A stretch of 64,000 nt of DNA from Pseudoscleropodium purum (GCA_963969395.1 OZ017798.1:27768173-27832172); one strand, 5' to 3'. Counted from the first letter of the stretch, positions 1-10,353 are shown. The notes: generated from the sequence alone by a model not told the origin. A program made the numbers and translations.

Positions 1-52
1 ATGAAGAGCTCCAACCAACATAGGCTACAATTCATCAGGATTGCTAACCTCA

Positions 53-3000
53 TCACCAATAATCACCACAAGAACACACACCATTTTGGAAGTGGTGAAA
101 GCGATTAGCATCCCTTACAACAATCTCTCGTTTAGTCACCTTTGAGATAAACTTGGTTGCTGTATGGCAATCTGAACACACTCGAAGGTTCTTGAACACC
201 CGAATTGGCTCTCCAGGGGGTGTTCGCATGAGTCCGTAAGCGATAGCCAACTTCTCACTATGGGAGCAAAGAGCAAGTTCCTTCTCCTCCTCCTCAATGT
301 TCCACAATACTAGCCGGGTATCAGGAATGTACCCTTCGGCCTTAATCGTCTCACTCAATCTCCTCAGCTCAGCATAAATCTCCTTCGCCTCTGAGTGAGA
401 AGTATCCCCTACGACGAAGTCATGGACCTTGTTATCAACTTCAATCCAGCTACGCCCTGGCTCCTTGCGTATACTTCTCTCCTGCATCATAGTGCGCACC
501 CACAACACCTCCTCCCACTTGCCAGCTGCAGCATAGATATTCGAGAGAAGCACGTATGCAGAAGCATCCATCGGTTCCAACTTGAGACGCTCATTAGCGG
601 CAAGTTTGCCCAAATCCACATTACCGTATGTTCGACAAGCACCAAGCAGGGCTCCCCAAGTTGCCCCAACTGGTTCCACTGGCATGTTCCCAATCAAGAG
701 CTTTGCTTCCTCCAAGTGTCCTGCTCGGCCAAGAACATCCACCATGCAGGTACAAAGCACTACAGTAGGTTCGATGCCATAATCTTGTGTAATAGCTAGA
801 AAAAGTCTACGGCCCTCATCCAGAAGGCCAGCATGACTACAGGCCGACAACACTGCTACGAATGAGATCTCATCGGGCTTCACACCGTCTGCAATCATAT
901 TTTTGAACACTTCCAGGGCTTCGTGCCCACATCCATGGTCTGCAAGTCCATCAATCATCACGTTCCACGTGATCACATCACGATCCTCCATCCCGTCAAA
1001 AACTAGCCGAGCATCATCCAAACTGCCACACTTCCCGTACATGTGGACAAGCGCATTGCTCACACGCAAATCCGACTCAAGTCCCGCTTTGAGGACATGC
1101 CTGTGAACATCCTTCACCCACTCCAAAGCCCCTGCGCTGGAACATGGATTCAGAATGCTCGAATAAGTCAATGCATCGGGTTTCAAGCCTTCCCTTTGCA
1201 TTTGTATAAACAGTTCATATGCTTCTTGCCCACACCCGTGTTCGGCAAGTCCACCAATCATCACGTTCCACGTGATCACATCACGATCCTCCATCCCGTC
1301 AAAAACTAGCCGAGCATCATCCAAACTGCCACACTTCCCGTACATGTGGACAAGCGCATTGCCCACACGCAAATCCGACTCAAGTCCCGCTTTGAGGACA
1401 TGCCTGTGAATATCCTTCACCCACTCCAAAGCCCCTGCGCTGGAACATGGATTCAGAATGCTCGTATAAGTGAATGCATCGGGTTTCAAGCCTTCCCTTT
1501 GCATTTGCATAAACAGTTCATATGATTCTTGCCCACACCCGTGTTCGGCAAGTCCACCAATCATCACGTTCCACGTGATCACATCACGATCCTCCATCCC
1601 GTCAAAAACTAGTCGTGCATCATCAACACTGCCACACTTCCCGTACATGTGGACAAGCGCATTGCTCACACGCAAATCCAACTCAAGTCCCGCTTTGAGG
1701 ACATGCCTGTGAACATCCTTCACCCACTCCAAAGCCCCTGCGCTGGAACATGGATTCAGAATGCTCGCAAACGTGATTGCATTGGGTTCGAGGCCTTCAC
1801 TTTGCATTTGCATGAACAGTTCATATGCTTCTTGCCCACATCCATATTCGGCAAGTCCACCAATCATCACGTTCCACGTGATCACATCACGATCCTCCAT
1901 CCCGTCAAAAACTAGTCGTGCATCATCCAAACTGCCACACTTCCCGTACATGTGGACAAGCGCATTGCCCACACGCAAATCCGACTCAAGTCCCGCTTTG
2001 AGGACATGCCTGTGAACATCCTTCACCCACTCCAAAGCCCCTGCGCTGGAACATGGATTCAGAATGCTCGCAAACGTGATTGCATTGGGTTCGAGGCCTT
2101 CCTGTTTCATTTGGAGAAGCAGCCCATATGCTTCACTTCCACACCCATGTTGTGCAAGTCCACCAATCATCACGGTCCATGTGATCACATCACGATCCTC
2201 CATCCGGTCAAAAACTAACCGAGCATCATCCAAACTGCCACACTTTCCATACATGTGGACAAGCGCATTGCCCACACGCAAATCCGACTCAAGTCCCGCT
2301 TTGAGGACATGCCTGTGAACCTCCTTCACCCACTCCAAAGCCCCTGCGCTGGAACATGGATTCAGAATGCTTGCAAACGTGAATGCATTGGGTTGCAAGC
2401 CTTCCCTTTGCATTTGCATAAACAGTTCATATGCTTCTTGCCCACACCCGTGTTCGGCAAGTCCACCAATCATCACGTTCCACGTGATCACATGACGATC
2501 GTCCATCCTATCAAACACTAGCCGGGCATCATCAACACTGCCGCACTTTCCATACATGTGGACAAGCGCAGTGCCCACGCGCAAATTCGACTCAAGTCCC
2601 GCTTCGAGGACATGCCTGTGAACCTCCTTCACCCACTCCAAAGCCCCTGCGCTGGAACATGGATTAAGAATGCTCACATAGGTAGTTACGTTTGGTACAC
2701 AGTCCTCTCTTTGCATTTGGAGAAGGAGTTCATATGCCTCCTGCCCAAATCCACGCTCTGCAAGTGCACCGATCATCACGGTCCACGTGATCACATCACG
2801 ATCCTGCATCCGCTCAAAAACTAGCCGAGCATCAACCAAACTGCCACACTTCCCATACATATGGACAAGCGCATTGCCCATACGCACATCTGATTCAAGC
2901 CCAGCATGTCTTACATACGCATGAACTTCTTTGCCCCACTGCAAAGCCGATGGATCGGCACATGCCTTCAGGATGCTCGAGAAAGTAAATGCATTTGGCT

Positions 3001-3436
3001 GGACCCCTTTTTGGCACATTTGATTGAAAAGTTCCATTGCTTTGTCAGCATGATTGTGCTTTGCATAACCTCCAATCATAATGGTCCAACTGAACACGTT
3101 CTTGTTCACAAGTTTATCAAACACTCCACGTGCGTCCTCCAATTCTCCACACCTGATATACACGCTCACCAGGTTGTTTGCAACATATGTATTCTGCTCC
3201 ATTCCACTCTGGTTGATGTAGTCGTGAACCTGCTTCGCAACATTAACATTTAGGTTTTCCTCCTTCAAGCACCGTCTCAAAACTTCAACATACATAAACG
3301 AGTCGATGGCCATGCCTTGTTCTAGTCCATTCTTCAAATTACCAATTGCTTCAGTCGTGCTTCTTGCAGTTTTCAAGGACATACTACCGCCACCACCCGG
3401 TACAATATGCCTCGACTCTCTTGCAGTACTAGGCAC
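53..3436 (-). CDS. PLS-class pentatricopeptide repeat protein with E and DYW domains, intronless, 1127 aa
   Basis: The family acts in mitochondria or plastids: PPR motifs read one RNA base each and the C-terminal DYW domain deaminates C to U. The single open frame has PPR motifs from about residue 45 to 900, an E region (about 925-1020) and a DYW domain (about 1033-1127). The zinc and catalytic signature HSEKLAIAYGL, the CSDCH motif and the terminal CGDYW are all present, so the editing domain looks intact. Residues 247-852 are six 101-residue P-L-S modules that are almost identical to each other; one more diverged module precedes them. The first ATG is used; a second Met at residue 19 is an alternative start. 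No intron is needed, as is common in this family. The N-terminus is rich in Ser, Arg and Thr, compatible with an organellar transit peptide, but the target organelle and RNA site cannot be told. Confidence 0.95.
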   Translation of the reverse strand: MPSTARESRHIVPGGGGSMSLKTARSTTEAIGNLKNGLEQGMAIDSFMYVEVLRRCLKEENLNVNVAKQVHDYINQSGMEQNTYVANNLVSVYIRCGELEDARGVFDKLVNKNVFSWTIMIGGYAKHNHADKAMELFNQMCQKGVQPNAFTFSSILKACADPSALQWGKEVHAYVRHAGLESDVRMGNALVHMYGKCGSLVDARLVFERMQDRDVITWTVMIGALAERGFGQEAYELLLQMQREDCVPNVTTYVSILNPCSSAGALEWVKEVHRHVLEAGLESNLRVGTALVHMYGKCGSVDDARLVFDRMDDRHVITWNVMIGGLAEHGCGQEAYELFMQMQREGLQPNAFTFASILNPCSSAGALEWVKEVHRHVLKAGLESDLRVGNALVHMYGKCGSLDDARLVFDRMEDRDVITWTVMIGGLAQHGCGSEAYGLLLQMKQEGLEPNAITFASILNPCSSAGALEWVKDVHRHVLKAGLESDLRVGNALVHMYGKCGSLDDARLVFDGMEDRDVITWNVMIGGLAEYGCGQEAYELFMQMQSEGLEPNAITFASILNPCSSAGALEWVKDVHRHVLKAGLELDLRVSNALVHMYGKCGSVDDARLVFDGMEDRDVITWNVMIGGLAEHGCGQESYELFMQMQREGLKPDAFTYTSILNPCSSAGALEWVKDIHRHVLKAGLESDLRVGNALVHMYGKCGSLDDARLVFDGMEDRDVITWNVMIGGLAEHGCGQEAYELFIQMQREGLKPDALTYSSILNPCSSAGALEWVKDVHRHVLKAGLESDLRVSNALVHMYGKCGSLDDARLVFDGMEDRDVITWNVMIDGLADHGCGHEALEVFKNMIADGVKPDEISFVAVLSACSHAGLLDEGRRLFLAITQDYGIEPTVVLCTCMVDVLGRAGHLEEAKLLIGNMPVEPVGATWGALLGACRTYGNVDLGKLAANERLKLEPMDASAYVLLSNIYAAAGKWEEVLWVRTMMQERSIRKEPGRSWIEVDNKVHDFVVGDTSHSEAKEIYAELRRLSETIKAEGYIPDTRLVLWNIEEEEKELALCSHSEKLAIAYGLMRTPPGEPIRVFKNLRVCSDCHTATKFISKVTKREIVVRDANRFHHFQNGVCSCGDYW
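881..2698 (-). repeat. Six tandem 303-bp coding modules inside the PPR gene
   Basis: The PPR gene contains six head-to-tail copies of a 303-bp unit (101 codons, one P-L-S motif triplet). A fixed landmark, CTCCAAAGC on the plus strand, recurs at 1121, 1424, 1727, 2030, 2333 and 2636, exactly 303 bp apart. Differences between copies are few, and several hit the RNA-reading positions of the P motif. The pattern fits recent unequal crossing-over or gene conversion. Confidence 0.95.
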
Positions 3437-3792
3437 AATGCATCCTCTTCCATTGTAGCCCTTAGACAGCCTGATTCATCAACAGTCTTCATAAGAAAAC
3501 CCTTAGAAAGAAGAGCACTGATACACAAAGTGGAAAGGTTGCAAGACCACTTGTGCCCTGTACTCACATATCTCAATATGGACAAATTTGCATCCATCCA
3601 TTTGAACTCTTAATATCTCTCACATACATAGCAATTCTTTGAAAATCATCCCACTTTAAGTGCACCCAATAACCCCAAAGAAATAACAGAGCATATTGCA
3701 CACACAAAAATCCTTCAACTCACCCAAAATCACATATTTCTAGATGCACCTACTCTAGTCACTAGACGAGGCAGCCAACTCAATGCCTAAAG
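3437..3792. other. Intergenic region between the OSB 3' end and the PPR start
   Basis: This 356-bp gap separates two minus-strand genes. It should carry the OSB 3' UTR and the PPR promoter and 5' UTR. No clear TATA box or other defined signal was recognised. Confidence 0.5.
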
Positions 3793-4307
3793 TTACCTGT
3801 CTTCTTGTGTTGTGTCTTGAGAATCTTTGGTGTGATAATTAACACGAGGGTGCATTTTCCCTTTGCTTGTCAAGCTGACCATGGCCTTTACCCATGGTGG
3901 AGTTGACCAGCCATCTATCCAAAGTGCTTTCCTCGTCACCTTATGTCTAAAGTCAGGTGATCTAGGATTCCTCTGTAGGCACGACAACCCATGATCAGAT
4001 CCTACAAAACTGTCTCATATTCATTTTGCATCTAACAATCAATATTCCAGGAATATTTGTTGATGACACTGCAATCATCTGAGCAGTGTTCACGCCACTC
4101 AATGACAGCAAACAACGCCATTTCATACTTGTTGCTTTACGAAGTGCCCATGGCCTTGTACAAGCAAGAAACGTCCCGTCACTTGTTGAGCCGAGTATTG
4201 TATCCGCTTTCTTTTATCTAGTCATACCTTGTCAGCTCTGTTGTCCCACCACTGCGTAGGATCCGCAAAGTACTCTTTCCAAAGTTCCTCAACCGACTGT
4301 AGTTCAC
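3793..4307 (-). CDS. 3' exons of an OSB-type organellar single-stranded DNA-binding protein (PDF motif)
   Basis: OSB proteins bind single-stranded DNA in plant mitochondria or plastids and restrain recombination. They have an SSB-like OB fold followed by one to three plant-specific PDF motifs. Two minus-strand exons are clear. The first, 4307-4228, reads ...EELWKEYFADPTQWWDN... and ends at donor GTATGA. The second, 3972-3793, follows a CCTACAG acceptor and reads RNPRSPDFRHKVTRKALW, then STPPWVKA, and stops at TAA 3795-3793. Joined, they form one PDF motif. The upstream OB-fold exons could not be assigned with confidence; a minus-strand exon at about 4964-4808, with acceptor ATGCAG and donor GTGAGT, is a candidate. 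The gene may be complete with a start near 6744, or truncated by the rearranged segment at 4860-5870. Confidence 0.75.
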
Positions 4308-4807
4308 CTGAATCCACCGCAACATGCTTTACCCATGTCAGTCACATTCTCACCAGGAGAGGCGAACTCTTTCTGTGACGATGGGCATATGATACATACC
4401 TGAACCATTGGAATTCGAAGGTGATCTCTTCCAAACTGATGGAAATGGTGAACACCGGATTGGTCCACTGCCTCGTATGTGAGAGGACAAGGGCAGGGAT
4501 AAAGAAGGGTAGATAGGCCATGGAGACCTGAAGACCGAGATTGCACAGATATCCTGGGTACACAAACGTCAACACTCTGTTAATAAGCAACTGCGTACCA
4601 TTCAAAGCGCTCTTCCCATCAATACCGGGGTTTAGGGTTCGGTCACCCACGTTCATATCCGGTTACGTTTGGAAAAATGTGACGACCTCTTTATCAAACA
4701 TTGCTGTAAAGGAGACCTCATATTTCGACACATTTGTTGTCACCATGACCACAGTAGTCCAACCCATGTCACAAGTCATCCAACCGCTTCATTCACTCAC
4801 CTGTGCA

Positions 4808-4964
4808 CCACCTAGTCCACGCACCAACAAAAAGCTTCTCTGTTCTCTCCTGCACTGCAATTGTTGTCTGCAATCTAAATCCCACGACACCAATGGAGGT
4901 GACAGTGCCATCACTATCTGCCTGCATTACAGAAATCAATTCAAACTAACTGTTACTAAGAAGA
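4808..4964 (-). other. Candidate upstream exon of the OSB-like gene
   Basis: On the minus strand an open stretch between an ATGCAG acceptor and an ACAG/GTGAGT donor encodes ...GTVTSIGVVGFRLQTT... and ...KLFVGAWTRW. This resembles the first strands of an OB fold in spacing only, not as a firm match. A diverged copy of part of it lies at about 8497-8600. The following minus-strand exon could not be joined without a stop codon, so the assignment is tentative. Confidence 0.25.
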
Positions 4965-5345
4965 ACATCACAAAGAACAACGCCGGAATGGACCTCAGAA
5001 TTGAGCCTGTGGACAGAAACACATCAAACTGAGAAGAAACTACATGTGCGAAAAATCTGCTACTGCCTCCAATCCGGAAAACCCGAACACATTAAATAAA
5101 CTCCACAAACAAAACCGCATACCTGACGCTTCCGGCGGCCAAATGAAGCAAGACAAGCTGCCCAAGGACGGCAAACCTGCACTGCAGCTTCACGAGGAGC
5201 ACCTCCGTCTACGGGATCAATCAATTGCTGAGGCAAGAATCCAACATACACCCTTTGATTAGCATACAACCCCAGTCAACTGACTTGACTATTGAAAATT
5301 ACCGTCGCTTCAAAGAGGGTCATCAAAAACTAAGGTTCAAACTAA
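4860..5345 (+). repeat. Segment duplicated at 8497-8712 and 9205-9510
   Basis: This stretch is nearly repeated downstream. 4860-5086 matches 8497-8712 and 5047-5345 matches 9205-9510, with mostly C-to-T and G-to-A differences in the downstream copy. On the minus strand it holds an open frame (5269-5060) with ...QLIDPVDGGAPREAA..., shared by the other copy (9434-9201); the product was not recognised. Confidence 0.7.
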
Positions 5346-5399
5346 ATTACAGTTCTCCTCTGATACGAATGACAAGACTAATTAAACTTCAATCGTTTG

Positions 5400-5995
5400 A
5401 ATGACATATAGAGAAATATGCATGGAAACCTCTCAGAATTGGTCATAACACATCCATGAACCGCAACAGGAGACAGAACCCAATCCCAAACCCAGCCAGA
5501 TCGCTCAATCCAGTTCCCGGAATGTGTTTTCGACTCGTCTCGTTCCCTACCAGTCTGACACATCTTTGACTTCCACCCTGCTGTTCGCGCTGCCCAATCT
5601 CCTGCCCCATGGTGCACACGTGCACACCCCTATTCTGACATATGACGATACCTCGTATTGGGTGAATATGACAGGAATCAGCATATGTGGCACCGATTTG
5701 GCCATTTCCAGCACATCGTTCAAATGTAAAGCAAACAAAGGTGATAGCAAAGTCGTGACAACACAAACGTGAGTTCTCGCTCGGTTCGGTACATCTTACC
5801 GGCCCGAAATTCAGGCTGCTACCACTGAACTCTGTTGCAGCTCACACCACATCTACAGTACACACTTTGAGCAGTTCGTTCTAGCTTTGACGGGAATAAG
5901 TACCAATCCGGAAAGACATGAATCAGTGTTCTTCTCGTGCAGGCCCAAGCTTCTTTCAAGGTTCGAAGACTGGGAATCGCGCAGTCATCAGCATT
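5400..5995 (+). pseudogene. A1 (nepenthesin-like) aspartic protease fragment, broken
   Basis: The plus strand encodes a piece of a pepsin-fold plant aspartic protease. The frame at 5488-5772 reads SQIAQSSSRNVF, then STLLF, then HTPILTYDDTSYWVNMTGIS and GTDLAIS, the block that in this family precedes the second catalytic DSG motif. Here that motif is absent: the frame runs to KVVTTQT and stops at 5770. The usual FSYCL is changed to FSTRL. Upstream, the residues GHNTSM expected before this block are in another frame, so there is a frameshift. A weak continuation (IYSTHFEQFVLALTGIS) follows a TTGCAG acceptor at about 5841. A second, more decayed copy lies at 15712-16440. Neither copy can give an active protease. 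Confidence 0.65.
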
Positions 5996-6486
5996 GAATA
6001 ACTTATAGCTATGCTGATTGACACGGACCGCAATATATCACGAGTTCACAATTCCAAGTTGAATAAATTTCCTCAAGCGAAAATCCTAAACCCTAGTTCG
6101 CGAAACGGCTCATTTCTTCTTGCTCAGTCCGTGAAACTCCCATATCTGCTCCTAAGCCAAAAAAACGGGATGAATTAGAGGACCTGCTATTTGAATTGCA
6201 CTGCACTAACTGCGCAGCAAGATATCATCAATCAGCAAACTAATTACTCGCGCTCCGAAGGAACAAGCGCTACTCTACTCTCCTGTAGTAAGAGCAGGAA
6301 AGGTCGATACAACGTTTCTCCTACAACAGCTGGCATCTCACCTCCGTCCTACAATTCCAACACACTCCCACGAGCTCAAATTAAAATGGCTCCAAACCAA
6401 CCGCCAGAGCAGAGAAACAAGTCAGAATCCCACTACAAATCCCGCACAAGCGGGCATTGCAGTACTACTTCCCGCATTCAGTCATC

Positions 6487-6744
6487 CTAACATAACAGTA
6501 CGAGAAATCTCCCTCCTTGAGCCCTCAATTCACCACAACAGCCATACGTGCACCCGCAACAGACTGCAGCATGCAGCACCCTTGCTCTGCAAAAGCTCGC
6601 GAGCTTGGGATGAAGGAGTCCCCAACCTCTCTCACCATGTCCATTCCTGCTCGGCGCTTCCTCTGGTCTCCTCCTTTGAGGAAACGGTAGTCCTTCTCGC
6701 CGCGACACCCTTGACGCTGCTCGTCTTATCTGGGCCCCGAACAT
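6487..6744 (-). CDS. Possible first exon with an Arg/Ser-rich transit-like N-terminus
   Basis: A minus-strand open frame from ATG 6744-6742 begins MFGAQIRRAASRVSRR and continues rich in Arg, Ser, Pro and Ala, with almost no acidic residues at the start, as in mitochondrial or plastid transit peptides. A GTGAGA donor lies about 100 bp into it. It sits at the edge of the CpG-rich gene block, upstream of and in the same orientation as the OSB exons, so it may be the OSB first exon. No internal exon chain was established; it could also be chance. Confidence 0.3.
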   Translation of the reverse strand: MFGAQIRRAASRVSRREGLPFPQRRRPEEAPSRNGHGERGWGLLHPKLASFCRARVLHAAVCCGCTYGCCGELRAQGGRFLVLLC

Positions 6745-6799
6745 CAATCGAAACAGATTATTGTGCGGGTGTTGTTGCACTCGGCCCTCTTTAATGTCA

Positions 6800-8496
6800 C
6801 ATCCTCTAATACGCTATAACAGGGTCCATTCTCTTTGAACATATATAAGGTAGAAGATATATGCATTGTGGTCACCCTCCCAATTGGAATCTAGTGGACT
6901 TTCGAATTGCAGTTGTTTTTATTCTAATGTGTTCAAAAATGTAAAGTGACGTAATAACTAATCACACAATGGTACATCATATCATTGAAAGTGAAAGTGT
7001 CATCATATCAATGCCAAAATAGCACCAATAGAAATATTTTAGTAACATTGCTACAAGTTTAGCACTAAAGAAAATCCAAAATGAATATTTTTTTAGTACT
7101 AAAATGCTGTAAACAGATATTTAAATAAAAATTATATAATTATAGTGGTAATTTAATTTTGTTTTGGAACTATTACAATGACTTTTTAATATGTATCTAT
7201 AAATTAATTGTGATCGTATTAAAAACACTTGAAATTATTGAATCAACACTAAACTAGTAGTAGAGACTTTTTTAATGCAGTGATGATAGTCTAATGGGGT
7301 TGGAAGGGTTTAGGTTTAGGATTTAGCAAAATTTTGTTGATTTTGTCTAGATCAATATGTCTAAAGTAACTAAAGCCTATTGATCCAGGATGCATTTTCT
7401 CCTAGTGACTTTAGCTCTTTAGAGCAATTTCCACTAACAAAGTAGAGGATTCCACTCTCCTTGAAAAGACTATTGTTCAATGGGAATTGGGAGTTGATGC
7501 TACAAACCTATATCTTATACACTCTCAAATGTCACATTTAACTACTTTTGGACTATTTACTAAATTTTGGACAAACATCCGGAGATCTCCGGATGATTAT
7601 CCCTTGATGTTTGTATAGATCTTTGGATGTTTTATACAAATCTTCCAATGTATTACATTGATCTCCCAATGTTTTGTATTATCTCTCAATAATTATCATC
7701 TAATGTTCTTTTTCCAATCATTAATTATAGACTCTTTGAAAGTCCAAAAGTAGTTAAATGTGTCATTCAACAATTAGGTCTAAGAATAAATTACAATAAC
7801 CAATTAGGGCAACAACTATGGAGGTACAATTCAAGCATTGATTCTTTAGAAAGACAAAGACAAAACTATTAAAATGTCATTTTTCATTTCAGTGGTGAAT
7901 TTTCTTATAGAAATCCAAATCTACTTAACAAATGGATTTGACCTAAAAGTACCAAAGGTAAAAACAATTGCTACTAAACAAATAGCTTAGATTAACACTT
8001 GACTATAGAGAAAAAATTAACTCCAAAAATTTGCCAATAGTCACTAGTATGTCTACTAATCATGTAGTATATTTAAAACAAATACAACAAGGCAAAAGGA
8101 AATTTGAGGATTATCAGTCAATTAACATTATCACCCTTCTACACCAAGTACACTCTTGTAACCTTAATATTAACAATGCAAGAAAATAGGGTCACTCAAT
8201 AGCAAAGAATGGATGTTTGACAATGGCTTAAATTACTAAAATAAGGAAAGTAGGTTTAGGTAACCCGGGCGGGTGGGAGGGACACCTTTAAATAAGGCCT
8301 TTCCTACAAATAACATACAAATCCATTTCTAAAAAAGAACTATATAATTCATAGACAAAATGGAGATCCCTCACATCTAATCAATAAATTTAACTATCAT
8401 GTCTATCATATCAATCATAACACACCTTTAACAAATCTTTCCAAAGAAGTATTTATGTATGTAATGTCCAAATAAAAGTCAAATTAGCATCTTTAA
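6800..8496. other. AT-rich non-coding DNA with a MITE-like element
   Basis: Base composition changes sharply near 6800 from CpG-containing gene DNA to AT-rich DNA. No open frame of note is present. The only defined structure is the inverted-repeat element at 7528-7767. Confidence 0.6.
7528..7767. mobile_element. MITE-like element with 27-bp terminal inverted repeats
   Basis: 7528-7554 and 7741-7767 are inverted copies with one mismatch in 27 (core CATTTAACTACTTTTGGACT). Between them lies a degenerate tandem of about 27 bp built on GATCTnnnGGATGTTTTATAC-like units (about 7575-7700). No coding capacity. The target duplication is unclear. Confidence 0.7.
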
Positions 8497-9510
8497 TTAG
8501 CATTGTTGTCTGCAATCTAAATCCCACGATACCAATTGAGGTGGCAGTCCCATCACTATCTGCCTGCATTACAGAAACCAATTCACACTAATTGTTACTA
8601 GGAAGAACATCACAAAGAACAGCGCCAGAATGGACCTCAGAATTGAACCTGTGGACACAAACACATCAAATTGAAAAGGAACTACATGCGTTGCCTCCAA
8701 TCCGGAAAAAATTAGAATGTAGTTATTAGGCACTCAAGGTGTATAGTGACACTTTGTGTCACTATGTACTCCCCCCCTCAATTTTTATTTGAAATTTTTT
8801 ATTTTACCACCCCCACCTATTATTTAGAATTTGATTTAAATTTTTTTATCTCACCCCCCCTCACCCCCACCCCCTCTTGTAATCTTCAAAATCAAAGTTC
8901 TTGACAAACAATATGGAACAATTGATCCCGTATCCAATATTGGATCCGTATTCAGTACCCATATTTAATACGCATATCCAGTACCTATACCCATGTTTGT
9001 ATTCGTATTCAGTATTTGTATTTTATATTTGAACGGCTCAGATTAAATTTCACAAGATCAACATCTTGTGATTTTTTGAGAAATCAACGTCAATTTTGAA
9101 GGTAAGCATTTCTTTTCAAAAAAATCAAAGGCTCACAAATTTTTTGAGAGAGGAGGGGGGGAGCTAATGGGAAACTGGGGTGGCAGGCGAGTTTCAGTGT
9201 CTAGCACGAAAAATCTGCTACTGCCTCCAATCCAGAAAACCCGAACACATTAAATAAACTCCACAAACTAAACCTCATACCTGATGCTTCCGGCGGCCAA
9301 ATTGAAGCAAGACAAGCTGCCCAAGGACGGCGAACCTCCACTGCAGCTTCACGAGGAGCAGCTCCGTCTACGGGATCAATCAATTGCTGAGGCAAGAATC
9401 CAACATACACCCTTTGATTGGCATACAACCCCACTCAACTGTCTTGACTTTTGAAAATGACCATAGCTTCAAAGAGGGTCTTCAAAAACTTAGGTTCAAA
9501 CTGAAGGCAA
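8497..9510 (+). repeat. Decayed duplicate of 4860-5345, split by an insertion
   Basis: Two blocks, 8497-8712 and 9205-9510, are collinear with 4860-5345. They are separated by about 490 bp of unrelated AT-rich sequence that is bounded on both sides by GCCTCCAATCCrGAAAA, suggesting a target-site duplication of about 17-18 bp. Confidence 0.65.
8713..9204. mobile_element. Insertion in the duplicated segment
   Basis: The insert opens close to a perfect 10-bp-arm hairpin (ATAGTGACAC, three bases, GTGTCACTAT) at about 8750-8772. It includes poly-C and poly-T runs and an imperfect array of CATATTCAGTACC-like units (about 8925-9030) similar to the array at 44235-44580. No coding capacity and no terminal inverted repeat was found. 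The flanking duplication suggests a target-primed or other insertion; the class is unknown. Confidence 0.45.
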
Positions 9511-9670
9511 AATCCCAGCACTGGATGAACGCCCCGCAGAACAGCGGGCGACCTTCCCGGCTGAACGTGAAATCCGCTACTGAAGGTTCCGCGAAAGTCC
9601 TCGAAGAGTCCCCACCCGACCCCACCCTTTTGCCTTTTCTCTTTTCCCCTGTTCACTCTAACCAATAACT
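9470..9670 (-). repeat. Segment repeated in inverted orientation at 15527-15715
   Basis: The reverse complement of this stretch matches 15527-15715 (shared GAACAnGGrrAAAAGAGAAA and neighbours), again with mainly C/T and G/A differences. It lets the 3.8-16.4 kb region be read as one duplicated and partly inverted locus. Confidence 0.6.
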
Positions 9671-10021
9671 GATCATTTAAGCAATTTGCGAGCAGATTCT
9701 GCTTGGTATGAATTACTGGATATTTTTCCCATGTAGGACAATAAGAAATTTGGGGATTGCTAAATTTTCAGATTTATATTCCGAAATTTGAAATTACAGT
9801 GCATTTTGGGAGGCAAAAGAACTCTTAACCCACAAGCAATGTCTAGAGTCTTCCATTTCTGATCATACAAGATATTACTTTCTTACCCACTGCTTCAGCT
9901 TTCAGGGCATGGCCTCATTATTTCCAACCTTGGAAAAGAAATATCAGACTTCCAGCTTGCAAACTGGCTAAGGTAGGAAATAGCTCACCCTATTTGTTGG
10001 GTATTGGTGCCTCCACCTTAG
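9660..10021 (-). mobile_element. MITE family M1, copy 1 (truncated, inverted)
   Basis: The reverse complement aligns with 58037-58445 and 62090-62780. Shared landmarks include GCCTCCACCTTAG at the outer end and GAGCAGATTCT inside. The terminal repeat at the 9660 end is missing. Confidence 0.6.
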
Positions 10022-10353
10022 TTTCTTTCCAAACTCATTTCTCTTCTCCCTCGTGACTAACAGAAGCTCACCATTGCAGAAGCCATTGCAAGCTCACCAT
10101 TGCAATGAGCCGTTTGTGTGAAAGATATATTTCACTTTTGATTGATTTTTCTCCAATTACATTGAAGGACAAATACGTATAAGTGAAGGCATGCAATTGT
10201 AACCTTCATTGTTATTGAGTGCAATGTCTCTACATTTTTTGATACCCTTCCCTTTGTATTTACAATTTCTTTCATTTTATATTTGTGACGATGGCAACAA
10301 TGATGTTGATATAGAGGAATTTTGTACATCAAACAAGGGATTTTGAGAGTTGT

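Noticed and set aside
1043..2824. Series of plus-strand 80-88 codon open frames at 303-bp spacing
   Set aside because: They are antisense shadows of the tandem PPR modules on the minus strand.
4541..5032. 163-codon plus-strand frame as a gene
   Set aside because: No recognisable domain, and it overlaps better supported minus-strand OSB sequence and a duplicated segment.
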